The notes: generated from the sequence alone by a model not told the origin. A stretch of 64,000 bases of DNA from Glycomyces tenuis DSM 44171 (GCF_000427885.1 NZ_ATYW01000002.1:255532-319531); one strand, 5' to 3'; counted from the first letter of the stretch, positions 7,156 to 17,152 are shown. Translations and numbers: made by a program.

Positions 7156-7566
7156 CTACTTCTTGGTCTCCCAGAAGATCTCGGCGATCTGGTCGATCTT
7201 CGCCAGCAGCTCCTCGGCCACCTTCGGGTCGGTGCTCGCCTTGGAGCCACCGCCGCCGCCGGCGAGCTTCGTCGCCTCGTTGACCAGCGTGTGCAGCTGC
7301 GGGTACTTCTCGAAGTGCGGCGGCTTGAAGTAGTCCGTCCACAGCACCCAGAGGTGTTCCTTCACCAGCTGGGCCCGCTGCTCCTTGATGATGAGCGCGC
7401 GAGTGCGGAACTCAGGGTCGTCGCTTGCCTGGTACTTCTCGCAGATCGCCTTGACCGACTCCGCTTCAATGCGGGCCTGGGCCGGGTCGTAGACCCCGCA
7501 CGGCAGGTCGCAGTGAGCCGAAGCCGAGATCTGCGGCAGCAGCCGCTTGAACAGAGGCTTCAACAT
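7156..7566 (-). CDS. sodN: Nickel superoxide dismutase precursor
   Basis: Converts superoxide to oxygen and peroxide in the cytoplasm with a nickel centre. The 136-aa precursor has a 17-residue propeptide ending ISASA, followed by the nickel hook HCDLPCGVYDP. After cleavage, His1, Cys2 and Cys6 bind nickel. The rest aligns with the four-helix family, including IKEQRAQL, DYFKPPHFEKYP and the C-terminal FWETKK. The ATG at 7566 is preceded by GGAGG. The processing peptidase gene sodX, normally next to sodN, is not adjacent and was not found in this window. The gene diverges from an oxidoreductase gene. Confidence 0.96.
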   Translation of the reverse strand: MLKPLFKRLLPQISASAHCDLPCGVYDPAQARIEAESVKAICEKYQASDDPEFRTRALIIKEQRAQLVKEHLWVLWTDYFKPPHFEKYPQLHTLVNEATKLAGGGGGSKASTDPKVAEELLAKIDQIAEIFWETKK

Positions 7567-7743
7567 TGCCCCTCCAGCTTCTTTCCAGTGGGTGTGATTC
7601 CAACGCCGACCCTACCTCTCGTAAGGCCGATTCCGTGGGTACCCCTACAGTTAGAGACACAACACAAATCGCTCGAATAACCATGATGGACAGCGTGTTC
7701 GCAGCCCGAGCCGCAGCCGTGTCAAGACGGAGGTCAATCACCG

Positions 7744-8706
7744 ATGCTCGCCGCCTACGCCCGCAATGTGAACCCCGACGACCCGTTCTCGGCGCTCTCG
7801 GTCGGTGAGACGGAGCCTCCCGAAGTTCCCGACGACTGGACGCGAATCGAGCTCACCGCGGCCTCGATCAACCACCACGACCTGTGGTCCCTCGCCGGCG
7901 TCGGCCTCCGCGCCGAGCAGTGCCCGATGATCCTCGGCACCGACGCCGTCGGCACCACCGCCGACGGCGAAGAGGTCGTCGTCTATCCCGTCATCGCCGA
8001 TCCCTCCCTCGAGGACGAGACCCTCGATCCGAAGCGGACCCTCCTGTCGGAGTATTACCCCGGCACGCTCGCCCGAACCGTCGCCGTCCCGGCCCGCAAC
8101 CTCGTGCCAAAGCCGAAGGGCTGGAGCTCCGCCGAGGCCGCCTGCCTGCCCACCGCCTACCTGACCGCCTGGCGGATGCTCACCACCCGCGGCCGCCTCC
8201 CGGCCGAGGGCGCGGTCCTCGTCCAGGGCACCGGCGGCGGCGTCGCCAGCGCCGCGATCGTCCTGGCGAAGGCCATGGGCGCCCGCGTCTACGCCACCGG
8301 CCGCCAGGCCGAGCGCCGCGAGAGGGCCGCCGCGATCGGCGCCGAGGCCGTCGAGCCGGGCGGGCGGCTGCCCGAGCGCGTCGACGTCGTCGTCGACTCC
8401 GTCGGCGAGCCGGTCATGGAGCACTCGATCAAGTCCCTCAAACCGGGCGGACGCCTGGTCACCTGCGGCGTCACCGGCGGCCACTCGCCGCGGGTCGACC
8501 TGCGGCACGTGTTCTTCAAGCAGCTGGAGATCGTCGGCTCGACCATGGGCACCAGGGACGAACTGGCCGAGCTCATCGCGTTCTGCGAGGAACGGGACGT
8601 GCGGCCCGTCATCGACTCGAGCCACCCGCTCTCGGACGCCGGGGCGGCGCTGCGGCGCCTGGCCTCGGGCGAGGCCTTCGGGAAGGTCGTGGTCACCGCC
8701 TCGTGA
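7744..8706 (+). CDS. Zinc-type alcohol dehydrogenase/quinone oxidoreductase family protein
   Basis: A 320-aa member of the medium-chain dehydrogenase/reductase superfamily; it probably transfers hydride between NAD(P)H and a small carbonyl or quinone. The N-terminal GroES-like part contains SINHHDLWSLAGV and LGTDAVG. The Rossmann part has VLVQGTGGGVASAAIVLAKA near residue 160. The structural-zinc Cys cluster of true alcohol dehydrogenases is absent, favouring a zinc-independent quinone oxidoreductase-like enzyme. Substrate unknown. It diverges from sodN with about 180 bases between starts, so a shared stress response is possible but not shown. Confidence 0.85.
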   Translation: MLAAYARNVNPDDPFSALSVGETEPPEVPDDWTRIELTAASINHHDLWSLAGVGLRAEQCPMILGTDAVGTTADGEEVVVYPVIADPSLEDETLDPKRTLLSEYYPGTLARTVAVPARNLVPKPKGWSSAEAACLPTAYLTAWRMLTTRGRLPAEGAVLVQGTGGGVASAAIVLAKAMGARVYATGRQAERRERAAAIGAEAVEPGGRLPERVDVVVDSVGEPVMEHSIKSLKPGGRLVTCGVTGGHSPRVDLRHVFFKQLEIVGSTMGTRDELAELIAFCEERDVRPVIDSSHPLSDAGAALRRLASGEAFGKVVVTAS

Positions 8707-8879
8707 GGGTGAGCCGCGCCGATCGGCGGCTCGCGGGCTTCGCTCCCGGCGCACCCGTGCACGGTTCGCCGTGCTCGCCCTGGATTTTCTGATCGGTTTC
8801 CCCGCCGACGGGCCCGCCAGAGCCCACCCTGTAGGGAGGTCGGGCCCGCGGTCCGGGACGTCCGAGGGGGAGGGCGATC

Positions 8880-9374
8880 ATGTCAGTTGCAGGACGGCTG
8901 AAAGACGGGATGAAGTCCGGCGCCGGGAGCGCGTGGACGGCCGCGAAGCGGGTCGCGGTCAAGGTCGCGATCGCGGCGGCGATCGTCGCGCTCGTCGTGG
9001 CGGTGATGGACCGCGGCGAGGGCACGGCCTCAGAGCCGGACGAGTCGCGGGCCGCGCTGCACGAGGGGCGCGCGCCCGAGGCGCAGGCGGCGATCCTCTC
9101 GGCCGAGCAGGCCCATGAGCAGGCGATGCTGTGCCGCTACGAGGTGAAGGCGACCTTCGGCGTCTCGATCTTCACCGACACGCAGATGAGCGCCAACCGC
9201 CTGGTGCGGCTCTACAACGGCGAGGAGCTCTCCGGTTCGTGCTTCACCGTCGAGGGCGGCGACACGATCGGGTGCGCGGGCCTGTCGTGGGAGAACCGGT
9301 GGATCAGGGTCGCCTCGGGGACCTCGGTGGGCTGGAGCCCGGTCTCGTGCTTCGAGCGGGTCGGCATGTTCTGA
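8880..9374 (+). CDS. Membrane-anchored protein with an extracellular SH3-like C-terminus
   Basis: A 164-aa protein with one transmembrane helix (about residues 24-42, VKVAIAAAIVALVVAVMD), a short acidic linker, and a compact C-terminal part. That part has paired cysteines (LCRYE, GSCFT, GCAG, VSCF) and an SH3-like turn, WIRVASGTSVGWSP. The exported Cys could form disulfides. The function is unknown. The ATG at 8880 follows a GGGGGAGGG stretch. A hairpin between this gene and the convergent permease serves as terminator. Confidence 0.7.
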   Translation: MSVAGRLKDGMKSGAGSAWTAAKRVAVKVAIAAAIVALVVAVMDRGEGTASEPDESRAALHEGRAPEAQAAILSAEQAHEQAMLCRYEVKATFGVSIFTDTQMSANRLVRLYNGEELSGSCFTVEGGDTIGCAGLSWENRWIRVASGTSVGWSPVSCFERVGMF

Positions 9375-9383
9375 GACGGCGAA

Positions 9384-9412
9384 AGGCGGGACGGGGAACC
9401 CCCGCCCCGCCT
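9384..9412. terminator. Bidirectional terminator hairpin
   Basis: A 13-bp stem with one mismatch (9384-9396 with 9400-9412) and a 3-base loop, AAC. It lies between the 3' ends of the convergent genes ending at 9374 and 9424. Confidence 0.75.
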
Positions 9413-9423
9413 CCTGGAACGGG

Positions 9424-10314
9424 TCAGCGGCTGAGGCCGACGCCCGCGACGCCCTTCACGATCTGCTTCTGGAAGAGCATGAACACGATGAGCAGCGGCA
9501 GCGCGCCGAGGATGGCGGCGGCCATGTTCTGGGCGTAGAGCAGGCCGTACCCTCCGGCGACGACGCCGAGCCCGACGGGCAGGGTCATGATCGAGGGGTC
9601 GTTGCCGACCAGCAGCGGCCACAGGAAGTTGTTCCACGAGCCGATGAAGGTGAAGATGCCGACGGCGGCCAGGATGGGACCGGACAGCGGCAGGATGACG
9701 CTCCACAGGACGCGCAGGTGGTTCGCGCCGTCGAGCCTGGCGGCCTCTTCGTAATCGCGCGGGATGGCGTCGAAGAAGCGTTTGAGGATGAAGATCATCA
9801 CCGGGGCGACGACCTGCGGCAGCGCCAGGCCCCAGTACGTGTCGACCATCCTCAGGGCGCTGACGACGTCGAACAGCGGAATGATCAGCGCCTGCGGCGG
9901 GACCATGATCCCGGCCAGGATCACGCCGTAGATGACCTTCTTGCCCGGGAAGTCCAGGCGCGAGAAGCCGTAGGCGGCCAGGACGCACAGCGCCAGGGTC
10001 AGGACGGTGACGATCGTGGAGACCACGGTGGAGTTGATCATCCAGGTGAGGTGGTCGCCGCGTTCGAACAGGACCCGGTAGCCCTCGATGGACCAGTCCT
10101 CGGGGATCCAGTGGATCGGCTGCCCGAGGCTCGCCTCGGTCTCGGTCTTGAACGAGGTCGACAGGGCCCACAGGAACGGCACGAGCCACAGCAGGGCCAG
10201 GAAGAAGGAGGCGAAGTAGACCAGGGCGCCGCCGACGGTGATCCGCCCGCGCCTCCTGGTGATGGTGCGGGGTTTGCTCTCGGAGGCCGGTGGCCTCTCC
10301 TGCACGGTGGTCAC
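9424..10314 (-). CDS. Carbohydrate ABC transporter permease (MalG type)
   Basis: Inner-membrane subunit of a CUT1-class sugar importer, 296 aa, with six predicted transmembrane segments. The ATPase-contacting EAA loop is visible as EEAARLDGANHLRVLWSVILP near residue 190. It starts with GTG one base after the stop of the upstream permease and is the last gene of a three-gene operon (binding protein, permease, permease). Sugar specificity cannot be read from the permease. Confidence 0.92.
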   Translation of the reverse strand: MTTVQERPPASESKPRTITRRRGRITVGGALVYFASFFLALLWLVPFLWALSTSFKTETEASLGQPIHWIPEDWSIEGYRVLFERGDHLTWMINSTVVSTIVTVLTLALCVLAAYGFSRLDFPGKKVIYGVILAGIMVPPQALIIPLFDVVSALRMVDTYWGLALPQVVAPVMIFILKRFFDAIPRDYEEAARLDGANHLRVLWSVILPLSGPILAAVGIFTFIGSWNNFLWPLLVGNDPSIMTLPVGLGVVAGGYGLLYAQNMAAAILGALPLLIVFMLFQKQIVKGVAGVGLSR

Positions 10315-10315
10315 G

Positions 10316-11257
10316 TCAGTCCTCCTTCCTTGACAGCAGTCGGAACTGGACGAGGGCGACGACGAGGATGAAGACGAACAGGATGTACGACAGCGCCGAG
10401 GCGTAGCCGACCCGCAGGCCGGTGAAGCCGGCGTTGTAGATGTACTGGATGGCGACGTGCTCGGGCGAGAGGTTCATGCCGCCGCCGGCCATCAGGTAGT
10501 ACTGGTCGAAGATCCGCAGCGAGGCGATGAGCTGGAGCGTGATGACCAGCGCGGTGGTGCGGCCCAGCAGCGGCAGCGTGATGCCCCACAGCTTCTGGAA
10601 GCCGTTCGCGCCGTCGATGTCGGCCGCCTCGTAGACCTCGCCCGGGATGGTCTGGAGCGCGGCCAGGTAGAGCAGGAAGTTGAAGCCCATGGTCCACCAC
10701 ACGGTGGTGGCCACGATCGGGCCCATCGAGTCCTCTTGGAAGATCCAGAGGCGGTCGCCGCCCAGGCCCCATTCGCCGAGGTAGTGGTTGATGAGGCCGC
10801 CGTCGGGCTGGTACATCCAGATCCAGATCATGGTCACCACGGAGACCGGGATGACGAACGGTGCGAAGAACGACAGGCGCAGGAACCAGCCCATCTTGCG
10901 GGCCCGGTGCGCCAGGAGGGCGAACGCGAGGCCGAGGATCACCAGCGGCGGGGTGCTCAGGATCGTGAACCACGCGGTGTTCCACAGCGAGTCCCAGGCG
11001 GCGGCGTCGCCGAACGCCTCCGACCAGTTGGCGAGGCCGATCCATTCGACGGGGCGGCCGGTGAGGCTCTTGTCGGTGAAGGAGTAGTAGAGGCCGAGGA
11101 GCATCGGCCACACCATGAAGACGGCGTAGACGGCGGTGAACGGCAGGACGAACCAAAGGCCGAGCCATGACCGGCGTTTGGGCGCGCGCGAGGCGGTCTG
11201 GGCCGGCGGCGGAGCCGCCGGAGGCGCCGCCGCGGGCGTCTCGGTGTCAGTAGTCAT
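10316..11257 (-). CDS. Carbohydrate ABC transporter permease (MalF type)
   Basis: Partner permease of the same importer, 313 aa. A Pro/Ala-rich cytoplasmic N-terminus (residues 1-32) is followed by six transmembrane segments. The EAA loop reads EAADIDGANGFQKLWGITLP. I chose ATG at 11257, with GAGG about 9 bases upstream; longer in-frame readings run through the binding-protein gene and are not real. It lies 23 bases after the binding-protein stop and 1 base before the next permease. Confidence 0.92.
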   Translation of the reverse strand: MTTDTETPAAAPPAAPPPAQTASRAPKRRSWLGLWFVLPFTAVYAVFMVWPMLLGLYYSFTDKSLTGRPVEWIGLANWSEAFGDAAAWDSLWNTAWFTILSTPPLVILGLAFALLAHRARKMGWFLRLSFFAPFVIPVSVVTMIWIWMYQPDGGLINHYLGEWGLGGDRLWIFQEDSMGPIVATTVWWTMGFNFLLYLAALQTIPGEVYEAADIDGANGFQKLWGITLPLLGRTTALVITLQLIASLRIFDQYYLMAGGGMNLSPEHVAIQYIYNAGFTGLRVGYASALSYILFVFILVVALVQFRLLSRKED

Positions 11258-11280
11258 CAGAGTGGACCTCGTGAATCGAT

Positions 11281-12603
11281 TCAGTCGACCGGGTTGGGCA
11301 GGTCGACCAGTGTCTGCGCCTGCGTCTTGATGGTGTCGAGCGCCTGCTCGGGGGTGGTCGCCCCCGAGTACACGCCGACCAGGGTCTGCGCCACGTCGAC
11401 CGCCAGCCGGGCGGCGGAGCCGGAGAACCAGACGTCGGGGTCGAACTGGACGTTCTCGACGACCCCGGAGTACTCGGCGTTGGGCTGCAGCGACTGGTAC
11501 TCCTCGCTCTCGGTCACCGGCAGGTAGGCCGGGGTGTGACCGGCGCCGGCGCCCCATTCGAAGCTGTGCTGGAGCATCCAGGAGATGTACTCGACCGTGG
11601 CGGCGCGGACCTCCTCGTCCCAGGCGTTGTGCCTGGGCAGGGCGTAGGAGTGGCAGTCGCCCTGGGTGCGGCGGTTGCCGAAGAAGTCGGGCATCTCGGT
11701 TATGGAGAAGTCCAGGCCCTGGGCCTCGTCGAAGGCCCGGAAGCGGGTGATCTCCCAGTTGCCGACCTGGACCAGTCCGCCGGCGCCGTTCTCGAAGTTC
11801 GCGGCGCACTGGGCGCCGTCGGCGATGCGCGGGCACAGGCCCTCGTCGGCCATGCGCCACATGGTCTCGATGGCGACGAGCGCCTTGTCGTCGTCGAGCT
11901 CGTAGCCGTCCTCGTGGAAGATCCACTCGCCGTCCTGCTGGCGGTACCAGGCCCAGAACTGGCGCCAGCCGGCGTTGGTGTCGAGGGAGGTGCCGTACTC
12001 GCCGGTGACGTCCTTGACGGCCCGCAGCAGGTCGAAGTACTCCTCGACGCCGTGGGTCTCCAGGAGGGTCCCGTCGGGGTTGAGGACGCCGGCCTGCTCG
12101 CAGATGGTGCGGTTGTAGAAGTTCACCAGCGCGTGGGTGTCGATCGGGACCGCGTAGAGCCGGTCGTCGGCGAAACACCGCTCCCAGATCGAGGAGGGGA
12201 AGTCCTCGGGGTTGAGCCCGGCGTCGGTGAGCTCGTCGAGGCCGATGGAGTCGAGGAGCGTGTCGGGGGACAGGCTGCCCAGCCGCGAGAGGTGGATGGT
12301 GGCGACGTCGGCGGCGTTGCCGCCGGAGGCGCCCATGACCAGCTTGGTGTAGAACGGCGTGCCCCAGGCGAAGGTGGTGGCCTGGAGTCCGATGCCGGTC
12401 TCGGCCGTGAACTGATCGTGCATGGAGGTCATGATCGCGCCGTCGGAGCCGGCCAGCAGGTTCCACTGCTTCACGGTGGTCTCGCCGCTGAACGCCTCGG
12501 ACGCGGAGCCGCATCCGGCCAGTCCGAGCCCGGCCGCGGCCGTCGCCCCTGTGAGGAGCCCCCTCCGGGTGACCGCGCCCGGGGGAGGGGGATTGTTCGT
12601 CAT
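11281..12603 (-). CDS. Extracellular sugar-binding lipoprotein (ABC importer)
   Basis: Solute receptor of the importer, 440 aa. The N-terminus carries a twin-arginine motif (TRRGLLTG) and a lipobox (LAGC, Cys near residue 30), so it is probably exported folded by Tat and lipid-anchored. The mature part is a family 1 solute-binding fold rich in Trp (FWAWYRQQDGEWIF), typical of oligosaccharide binders. Neither an ATPase nor a regulator gene is present. In Streptomyces a shared ATPase, MsiK, energises several such importers, and the same is inferred here. A LacI-type operator-like palindrome lies 61 bases upstream of the start. Confidence 0.9.
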   Translation of the reverse strand: MTNNPPPPGAVTRRGLLTGATAAAGLGLAGCGSASEAFSGETTVKQWNLLAGSDGAIMTSMHDQFTAETGIGLQATTFAWGTPFYTKLVMGASGGNAADVATIHLSRLGSLSPDTLLDSIGLDELTDAGLNPEDFPSSIWERCFADDRLYAVPIDTHALVNFYNRTICEQAGVLNPDGTLLETHGVEEYFDLLRAVKDVTGEYGTSLDTNAGWRQFWAWYRQQDGEWIFHEDGYELDDDKALVAIETMWRMADEGLCPRIADGAQCAANFENGAGGLVQVGNWEITRFRAFDEAQGLDFSITEMPDFFGNRRTQGDCHSYALPRHNAWDEEVRAATVEYISWMLQHSFEWGAGAGHTPAYLPVTESEEYQSLQPNAEYSGVVENVQFDPDVWFSGSAARLAVDVAQTLVGVYSGATTPEQALDTIKTQAQTLVDLPNPVD

Positions 12604-12663
12604 ATTCGCATCACTCCAATGTGACGTGTCGGTACCGAGGTCGCCACCCGCGGGCGTGACCAT

Positions 12664-12678
12664 GGCAACATTGTTACC
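12664..12678. promoter_or_regulatory. LacI-family-like operator upstream of the sugar importer
   Basis: GGCAACA-T-TGTTACC, an odd-centred inverted repeat with six of seven pairs matching. It lies 61-75 bases upstream of the binding-protein start codon. Sugar importers of actinomycetes are commonly repressed by LacI-type proteins at such sites, but no regulator gene lies nearby. Confidence 0.5.
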
Positions 12679-12767
12679 GTTCACGCGTCCGTCAGTCAAG
12701 AGTGTCGATGAATATGTATTTCGATTCGTGATGCAAAGGGGGGACGATGTGGTCGAAGCGTCGCAAT

Positions 12768-12803
12768 GCGATGAGGGGAGGTCCGAAGACCTCCCCTCAT
12801 CGC
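12768..12803 (-). terminator. Strong hairpin terminator after kgd
   Basis: A perfect 16-bp stem (12768-12783 with 12788-12803) and a CGAA loop, 19 bases beyond the kgd stop on the minus strand. It separates kgd from the downstream sugar importer operon on the same strand. Confidence 0.9.
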
Positions 12804-12821
12804 GAACGTTCCGCGCGCCTC

Positions 12822-15800
12822 TTACGGACGCGGCACGGCCACGTCGATGAGCGCCTGCTGCTCGACCTCGTGGACCTTCGGCGAACCGGTCGAGGGCGCC
12901 GCGGCCGCCGGCCGGGAGATGCGCCTCAGGTGCACCCCGCCCAGCTCCTCGAGCAGGTTGAGCGCGATGAACGACCAGGCGCCCTGGTTCGCCGGCTCCT
13001 CCTGCACCCACGCGATGTCCTCGGCCGAGGCGAGCGAGCCGAGCGCGCTGCGCAGCTCCTCGACCGGCAGCGGGTAGAGCTGCTCGACGCGCAGGATCGC
13101 GGTGTCGGTGACGCCGCGCTCGTCCCTGGCCGCGGCCAGGTCGTAGTACACCTTGCCCGAGCACAGCAGGACCTTGCGCACGTCCTCGGACCGGATCCGG
13201 CCCTCGGCGATCGCCGGGTCGGGCATGACCGGCTGGAAGCGGCCGCCCGTGAACTCGTCGAGGTGGCTGACGGCCGCCTTGTGCCGCAGCAGCGACTTCG
13301 GCGTGAACACCACCAGCGGCTTCTTCACCGGGTCCAGCGCCTGGCGGCGCAGCAGGTGGAAGTAGTTGGCCGGGCTGGTCGAGTTCGCGATGCGCATGTT
13401 CTCGTCGGCGCACAGCTGCAGGAACCGCTCGATGCGCCCCGAGGTGTGGTCGGGCCCGGCGCCCTCGTGGCCGTGCGGCAGCAGCAGCGTCAGGCCCGAG
13501 TGCTGGCCCCACTTGGCCTCGCCCGAGGAGATGAACTCGTCGGTGATGGTCTGGGCGCCGTCGACGAAGTCGCCGAACTGGGCCTCCCAGAGCACGAGCA
13601 TCCCCGGGTTCTCCACCGAGTAGCCGTACTCGAAGCCCATCGCGGCGAACTCCGAGAGCAGCGAGTCGTAGACGAAGAACCGCTCGGTGTGCTCGCCCAG
13701 GTGCGCCAGCGGAGTGTACTCGCGGCCGGTCTCCTGGTCGATGACGACGGCGTGCCGCTGCACGAAGGTGCCGCGCCTGGAGTCCTGGCCGGCCAGGCGG
13801 ACGGCCTTCTCCTGCATCAGCAGCGAACCGAAGGCGAGGGTCTCGGCGAAGGCCCAGTCGATGTTGCCCGAAGTGGACATCTCGCTGCGCTTCTCCAGCA
13901 CCCTGCGGACCGCCTTGTGCGGCTTGAAGCCCTCGGGGAGCATGGTGTGCGCCTTGCCGATCATCGCGATGGTCTCGGCGTCGACGGAGGTGTCGATGTC
14001 GGCCACCGGCTCGGGCTGGTGGCGCCACGGCATCGGGCCGGTCTGCCCGGCCAGGGCCTCCTTCGTCTCGCGGAAGACCCGCTCCAGCTGCGACTGGTAG
14101 TCGGCGAGCGCCTCCTCGGCGTCCTCCATCGTGATGTCGCCGCGGCCGATGAGCGCGCGCGTGTAGAGCTTGCGGACCGACTGCTTGGCGTCGATGACCT
14201 GGTACATCTGCGGGTTGGTCATCTTCGGGTCGTCGCCCTCGTTGTGGCCGCGGCGCCGGTAGCAGACCATGTCGATGACGACGTCCTTGCGGAACTGCTG
14301 GCGGTAGGCGAAGGCGAGCTTCGCGACCTCGCAGACCGCCTCCGGGTCGTCGCCGTTGACGTGGAAGATCGGCGCCTGGATCATCCGGGCCACGTCCGTG
14401 CAGTACAGGCTCGACCGCGAGTAGGCCGGGGCGGTGGTGAAGCCGACCTGGTTGTTGACCACGACGTGGACGGTGCCGCCGGTGCGGTAGCCGCGCAGCT
14501 GCGACAGGTTCAGCGTCTCGGCCACCACGCCCTGGCCGGCGAACGCGGCGTCGCCGTGGATCGCCACGGGCAGGACGGTGAAGCCGTCCTCGCCGAGGTT
14601 CAACCGGTCCTGCTTGGCGCGGACGATGCCCTCGAGCACCGGGTTGACCGCCTCGAGGTGCGAGGGGTTGGCCGTGACCGACACGGTGGTCTCGCCCTTG
14701 CCGTCGGGCGTGGTGAACTTCCCGGTCATGCCCAGGTGGTACTTGACGTCGCCGGAGCCGCCGATGCTCTTGGGGTCGATGTGCCCCTCGAACTCGGTGA
14801 AGATCTTCGAGAGCTTCTTGCCGACGATGTTGGCCAGCACGTTCAGCCGCCCGCGGTGGGGCATGCCGATGACGACCTCGTCGAGCTCGGCGTCGGCCGC
14901 CGAGTGCAGCACCTGGTCGAGCATCGGGATGAGCGACTCGCCGCCTTCGAGGCTGAAGCGCTTCTGGCCGACGAACTTGGTCTGGAGGAAGGTCTCGAAC
15001 GCCTCGGCGGCGTTGAGGCGGCCGAGGATGTGCTTCTGCTCCTCGATCTTCGGCTTCTCGAACGGCACCTCGATGCGCCGCTGGAGCCAGGCCCGCTCCT
15101 CGGGGTCCTGGATGTGCATGTACTCCACGCCGATGCGGCGGCAGTAGGAGTCGCGCAGGACGCCGAGGATGTCGCGCAGCTTCATGCGCTGCTGGCCGGC
15201 GAAGCCGCCGACCGGGAAGGTCCGGTCCAGGTCCCACAGCGTCAGCCCGTGCGAGAGCACGTCGAGGTCCGGGTGGTGGCGGATCTCGTAGTGCAGCGGG
15301 TTGGTGTCGGCCATGAGGTGGCCGCGGACGCGGTAGGCGTGGATGAGCTCGATGACGCGGGCGGTCTTGTCGATCTGGCCCTCGTGGGTCTTGGCGACGT
15401 CCCTGACCCAGCGCACCGGCTCGTAGGGGATGAGCAGGCTGCGGAAGACCGAGTCGAAGAACTCGCCGCCGAGCAGCAGTCGGTGCAGCGTCTTGAGGAA
15501 CTCGCCGGACTCCGCGCCCTGGATGATGCGGTGGTCGTACGTCGAGGTGACCGTCATGATCTTCGAGACGCCCAGGTCGGCGAGGGTCTCGTCCGAGGCC
15601 CCGGCGAACTCGGCGGGCACCTCCATGGCGCCGACGCCGACGATGAGGCCCTGGCCCTTCATCAGCCGCGGCACCGAGTGGACGGTGCCGATGCCGCCGG
15701 GGTTGGTCAGCGTCAGCGTCGCGCCGGCGTGGTCCTCCATGGTGAGCTTGCCGTTGCGCGCCTTGCGGACGAGGTCCTCATAGGCGTGCCAGAACTCGCG

Positions 15801-16607
15801 GAAGTCCATGGTCTCGGTGCCCTTGATCGAGGGCACCACCAGGGTGCGCGAGCCGTCGGGCTTCGCGAGGTCGATCGCCAGGCCGAGGTTGATGTGCTCG
15901 GGGGTGACCAGCTGCGGCTTGCCGTCGACGACCTTGTAGGAGGCGTTCATGCTCGGGTGGGCCTTGACCGCCTGCACGAGCGCGTAGCCGATCAGGTGCG
16001 TGAAGGAGACCTTGCCGCCCTGGCTGCGCTTGAGGTGGTTGTTGATGACCACGCGGTTGTCGAACAGCAGCTTCGCGGGGACGGCGCGCACCGAGGTCGC
16101 CGTCGGGATCTCCAGCGACGCCTCCATGTTCTGCGCGACCTTGGCCGCGACTCCCTTGAGCGGTTTCGCCGCGGAGCCGGGCATTGCGGTGGAGTCGGAC
16201 TCGTTCACGGCGGGGCTTGCCTTCCCGGACGGTTCGGTGGGGGAGACGGGCTGCGGCTCTGGTGAGGTGCGGCTCGCGGGCGCGGCTGTGGAGGACTCGG
16301 TCTCGGCGTCCGGCTTGGGGACCACCTTGGGCTTCTCCGCCGCCCGCTCGGCGCGCGGCGCGGGCTTGCCCGCCGCGGTGGTCTCCGCCTCGATCTCGGT
16401 CGCCGCCTTCGCGGATGCGTCCGTCGCGGGGGTCGTCCCGCTCTGGCCGTCGGCGCCTCCGGTGCCCACCGGATCGCCGCCGAAGAATTCGCGCCACCCG
16501 GCGCTGACGCTGTCGGGATTTTCGCGGTAACGCTCGTACATCTCGTTGACCAGCCACTCATTGGCTCCGAAATCGGTCAACGGACCGCTCTGGGTCGAAC
16601 TCGACAC
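12822..16607 (-). CDS. kgd: Multifunctional 2-oxoglutarate decarboxylase/dehydrogenase E1-E2 (Kgd)
   Basis: Thiamine diphosphate enzyme of the TCA cycle node at 2-oxoglutarate: it can decarboxylate it, act as E1/E2 of the dehydrogenase, or condense it with glyoxylate. The 1261-aa protein has the actinobacterial fusion: an N-terminal segment starting near [16 protein letters not shown], a Glu/Pro/Ala-rich linker (about 40-125), an E2-type acyltransferase domain with YDHRIIQG, then the large E1 dehydrogenase part with [13 protein letters not shown] and HNEGDDP. There is no lipoyl domain, as expected for this family. The start is GTG at 16607. In the known family GarA/FHA proteins inhibit it; none is encoded here. 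Confidence 0.97.
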   Translation of the reverse strand: MSSSTQSGPLTDFGANEWLVNEMYERYRENPDSVSAGWREFFGGDPVGTGGADGQSGTTPATDASAKAATEIEAETTAAGKPAPRAERAAEKPKVVPKPDAETESSTAAPASRTSPEPQPVSPTEPSGKASPAVNESDSTAMPGSAAKPLKGVAAKVAQNMEASLEIPTATSVRAVPAKLLFDNRVVINNHLKRSQGGKVSFTHLIGYALVQAVKAHPSMNASYKVVDGKPQLVTPEHINLGLAIDLAKPDGSRTLVVPSIKGTETMDFREFWHAYEDLVRKARNGKLTMEDHAGATLTLTNPGGIGTVHSVPRLMKGQGLIVGVGAMEVPAEFAGASDETLADLGVSKIMTVTSTYDHRIIQGAESGEFLKTLHRLLLGGEFFDSVFRSLLIPYEPVRWVRDVAKTHEGQIDKTARVIELIHAYRVRGHLMADTNPLHYEIRHHPDLDVLSHGLTLWDLDRTFPVGGFAGQQRMKLRDILGVLRDSYCRRIGVEYMHIQDPEERAWLQRRIEVPFEKPKIEEQKHILGRLNAAEAFETFLQTKFVGQKRFSLEGGESLIPMLDQVLHSAADAELDEVVIGMPHRGRLNVLANIVGKKLSKIFTEFEGHIDPKSIGGSGDVKYHLGMTGKFTTPDGKGETTVSVTANPSHLEAVNPVLEGIVRAKQDRLNLGEDGFTVLPVAIHGDAAFAGQGVVAETLNLSQLRGYRTGGTVHVVVNNQVGFTTAPAYSRSSLYCTDVARMIQAPIFHVNGDDPEAVCEVAKLAFAYRQQFRKDVVIDMVCYRRRGHNEGDDPKMTNPQMYQVIDAKQSVRKLYTRALIGRGDITMEDAEEALADYQSQLERVFRETKEALAGQTGPMPWRHQPEPVADIDTSVDAETIAMIGKAHTMLPEGFKPHKAVRRVLEKRSEMSTSGNIDWAFAETLAFGSLLMQEKAVRLAGQDSRRGTFVQRHAVVIDQETGREYTPLAHLGEHTERFFVYDSLLSEFAAMGFEYGYSVENPGMLVLWEAQFGDFVDGAQTITDEFISSGEAKWGQHSGLTLLLPHGHEGAGPDHTSGRIERFLQLCADENMRIANSTSPANYFHLLRRQALDPVKKPLVVFTPKSLLRHKAAVSHLDEFTGGRFQPVMPDPAIAEGRIRSEDVRKVLLCSGKVYYDLAAARDERGVTDTAILRVEQLYPLPVEELRSALGSLASAEDIAWVQEEPANQGAWSFIALNLLEELGGVHLRRISRPAAAAPSTGSPKVHEVEQQALIDVAVPRP

Positions 16608-17152
16608 AGCTGAATCGCCTCTTCTTTGCAGACGCTGCGTGGATGGGAGACAGCAGTCCCCCGGTCAAGGGTAACCGTGGGGCCGGAAATATGTAGTACC
16701 GGTAACGCTGTTGCGGGGCCGGTCACTCGCCAGGGTGGCGCCCGCGAGTCGTGGCCCACGTCGAGCGTCCGGACCGCTCGAAGCGGCCTGCCGGGCCGCG
16801 CGAACGCACGGCCCGCGAGCGTCGCAGTGAGGGCGGATTCACGGCCGGCGGAGGGGGGCCGGCGCACATGGGCCCGCGCCGAGCGCCGACACGACGGGGC
16901 GCCTCGCGGCCACCCCGATCCGCGGCGCACAGGCGCGGTCGCAGAGGGCTCGCTCAGCGGTCTTCGGCCATTGCGGGCCCCTCGCCGCGCGGGGGTCCCT
17001 CGGCATCGAGCACCCGATCCGCGGCGCACGGGCGCAAGTCGCGGAGGGCTCCGCTCAGAGGATTGCAGCCGCCGTGGGCCCGCCGCCGCGCGGGAGGGCC
17101 CTCGGCCTCGAGAACTCGGACGCGCGGGCCGTCGAGGCCCGCCTGCGCCCGT
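16608..17152. other. Non-coding region upstream of kgd
   Basis: About 545 bases without a credible gene. The part next to kgd presumably holds its promoter. The middle contains a tandem direct repeat of about 99 bases (see the repeat entry). The rest is GC-rich with no recognised motif. Confidence 0.55.
16915..17112 (+). repeat. Imperfect tandem direct repeat, about 99-bp unit, two copies
   Basis: Copy 1 (about 16915-17013) and copy 2 (about 17014-17112) both open with CCGATCCGCGGCGCAC and both close near CTCGGC-A/C-TCGAG. They share further blocks such as GAGGGCTC and CCGCGCGG, separated by small insertions and deletions. The repeat is non-coding and lies between the STAS gene and kgd. Confidence 0.65.

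Noticed and set aside
8809-8848. Repeated CGGGCCCG octamers as a terminator after the oxidoreductase gene
   Set aside because: Each octamer is itself a palindrome and they are 24 bases apart; pairing is possible but not convincing enough to list.
12747-16265. An uninterrupted frame of more than 1,000 codons on the strand opposite kgd
   Set aside because: Its translation is low-complexity Leu/Val/Arg/His/Asp-rich with no motifs; it is the GC-driven shadow of the kgd coding frame.
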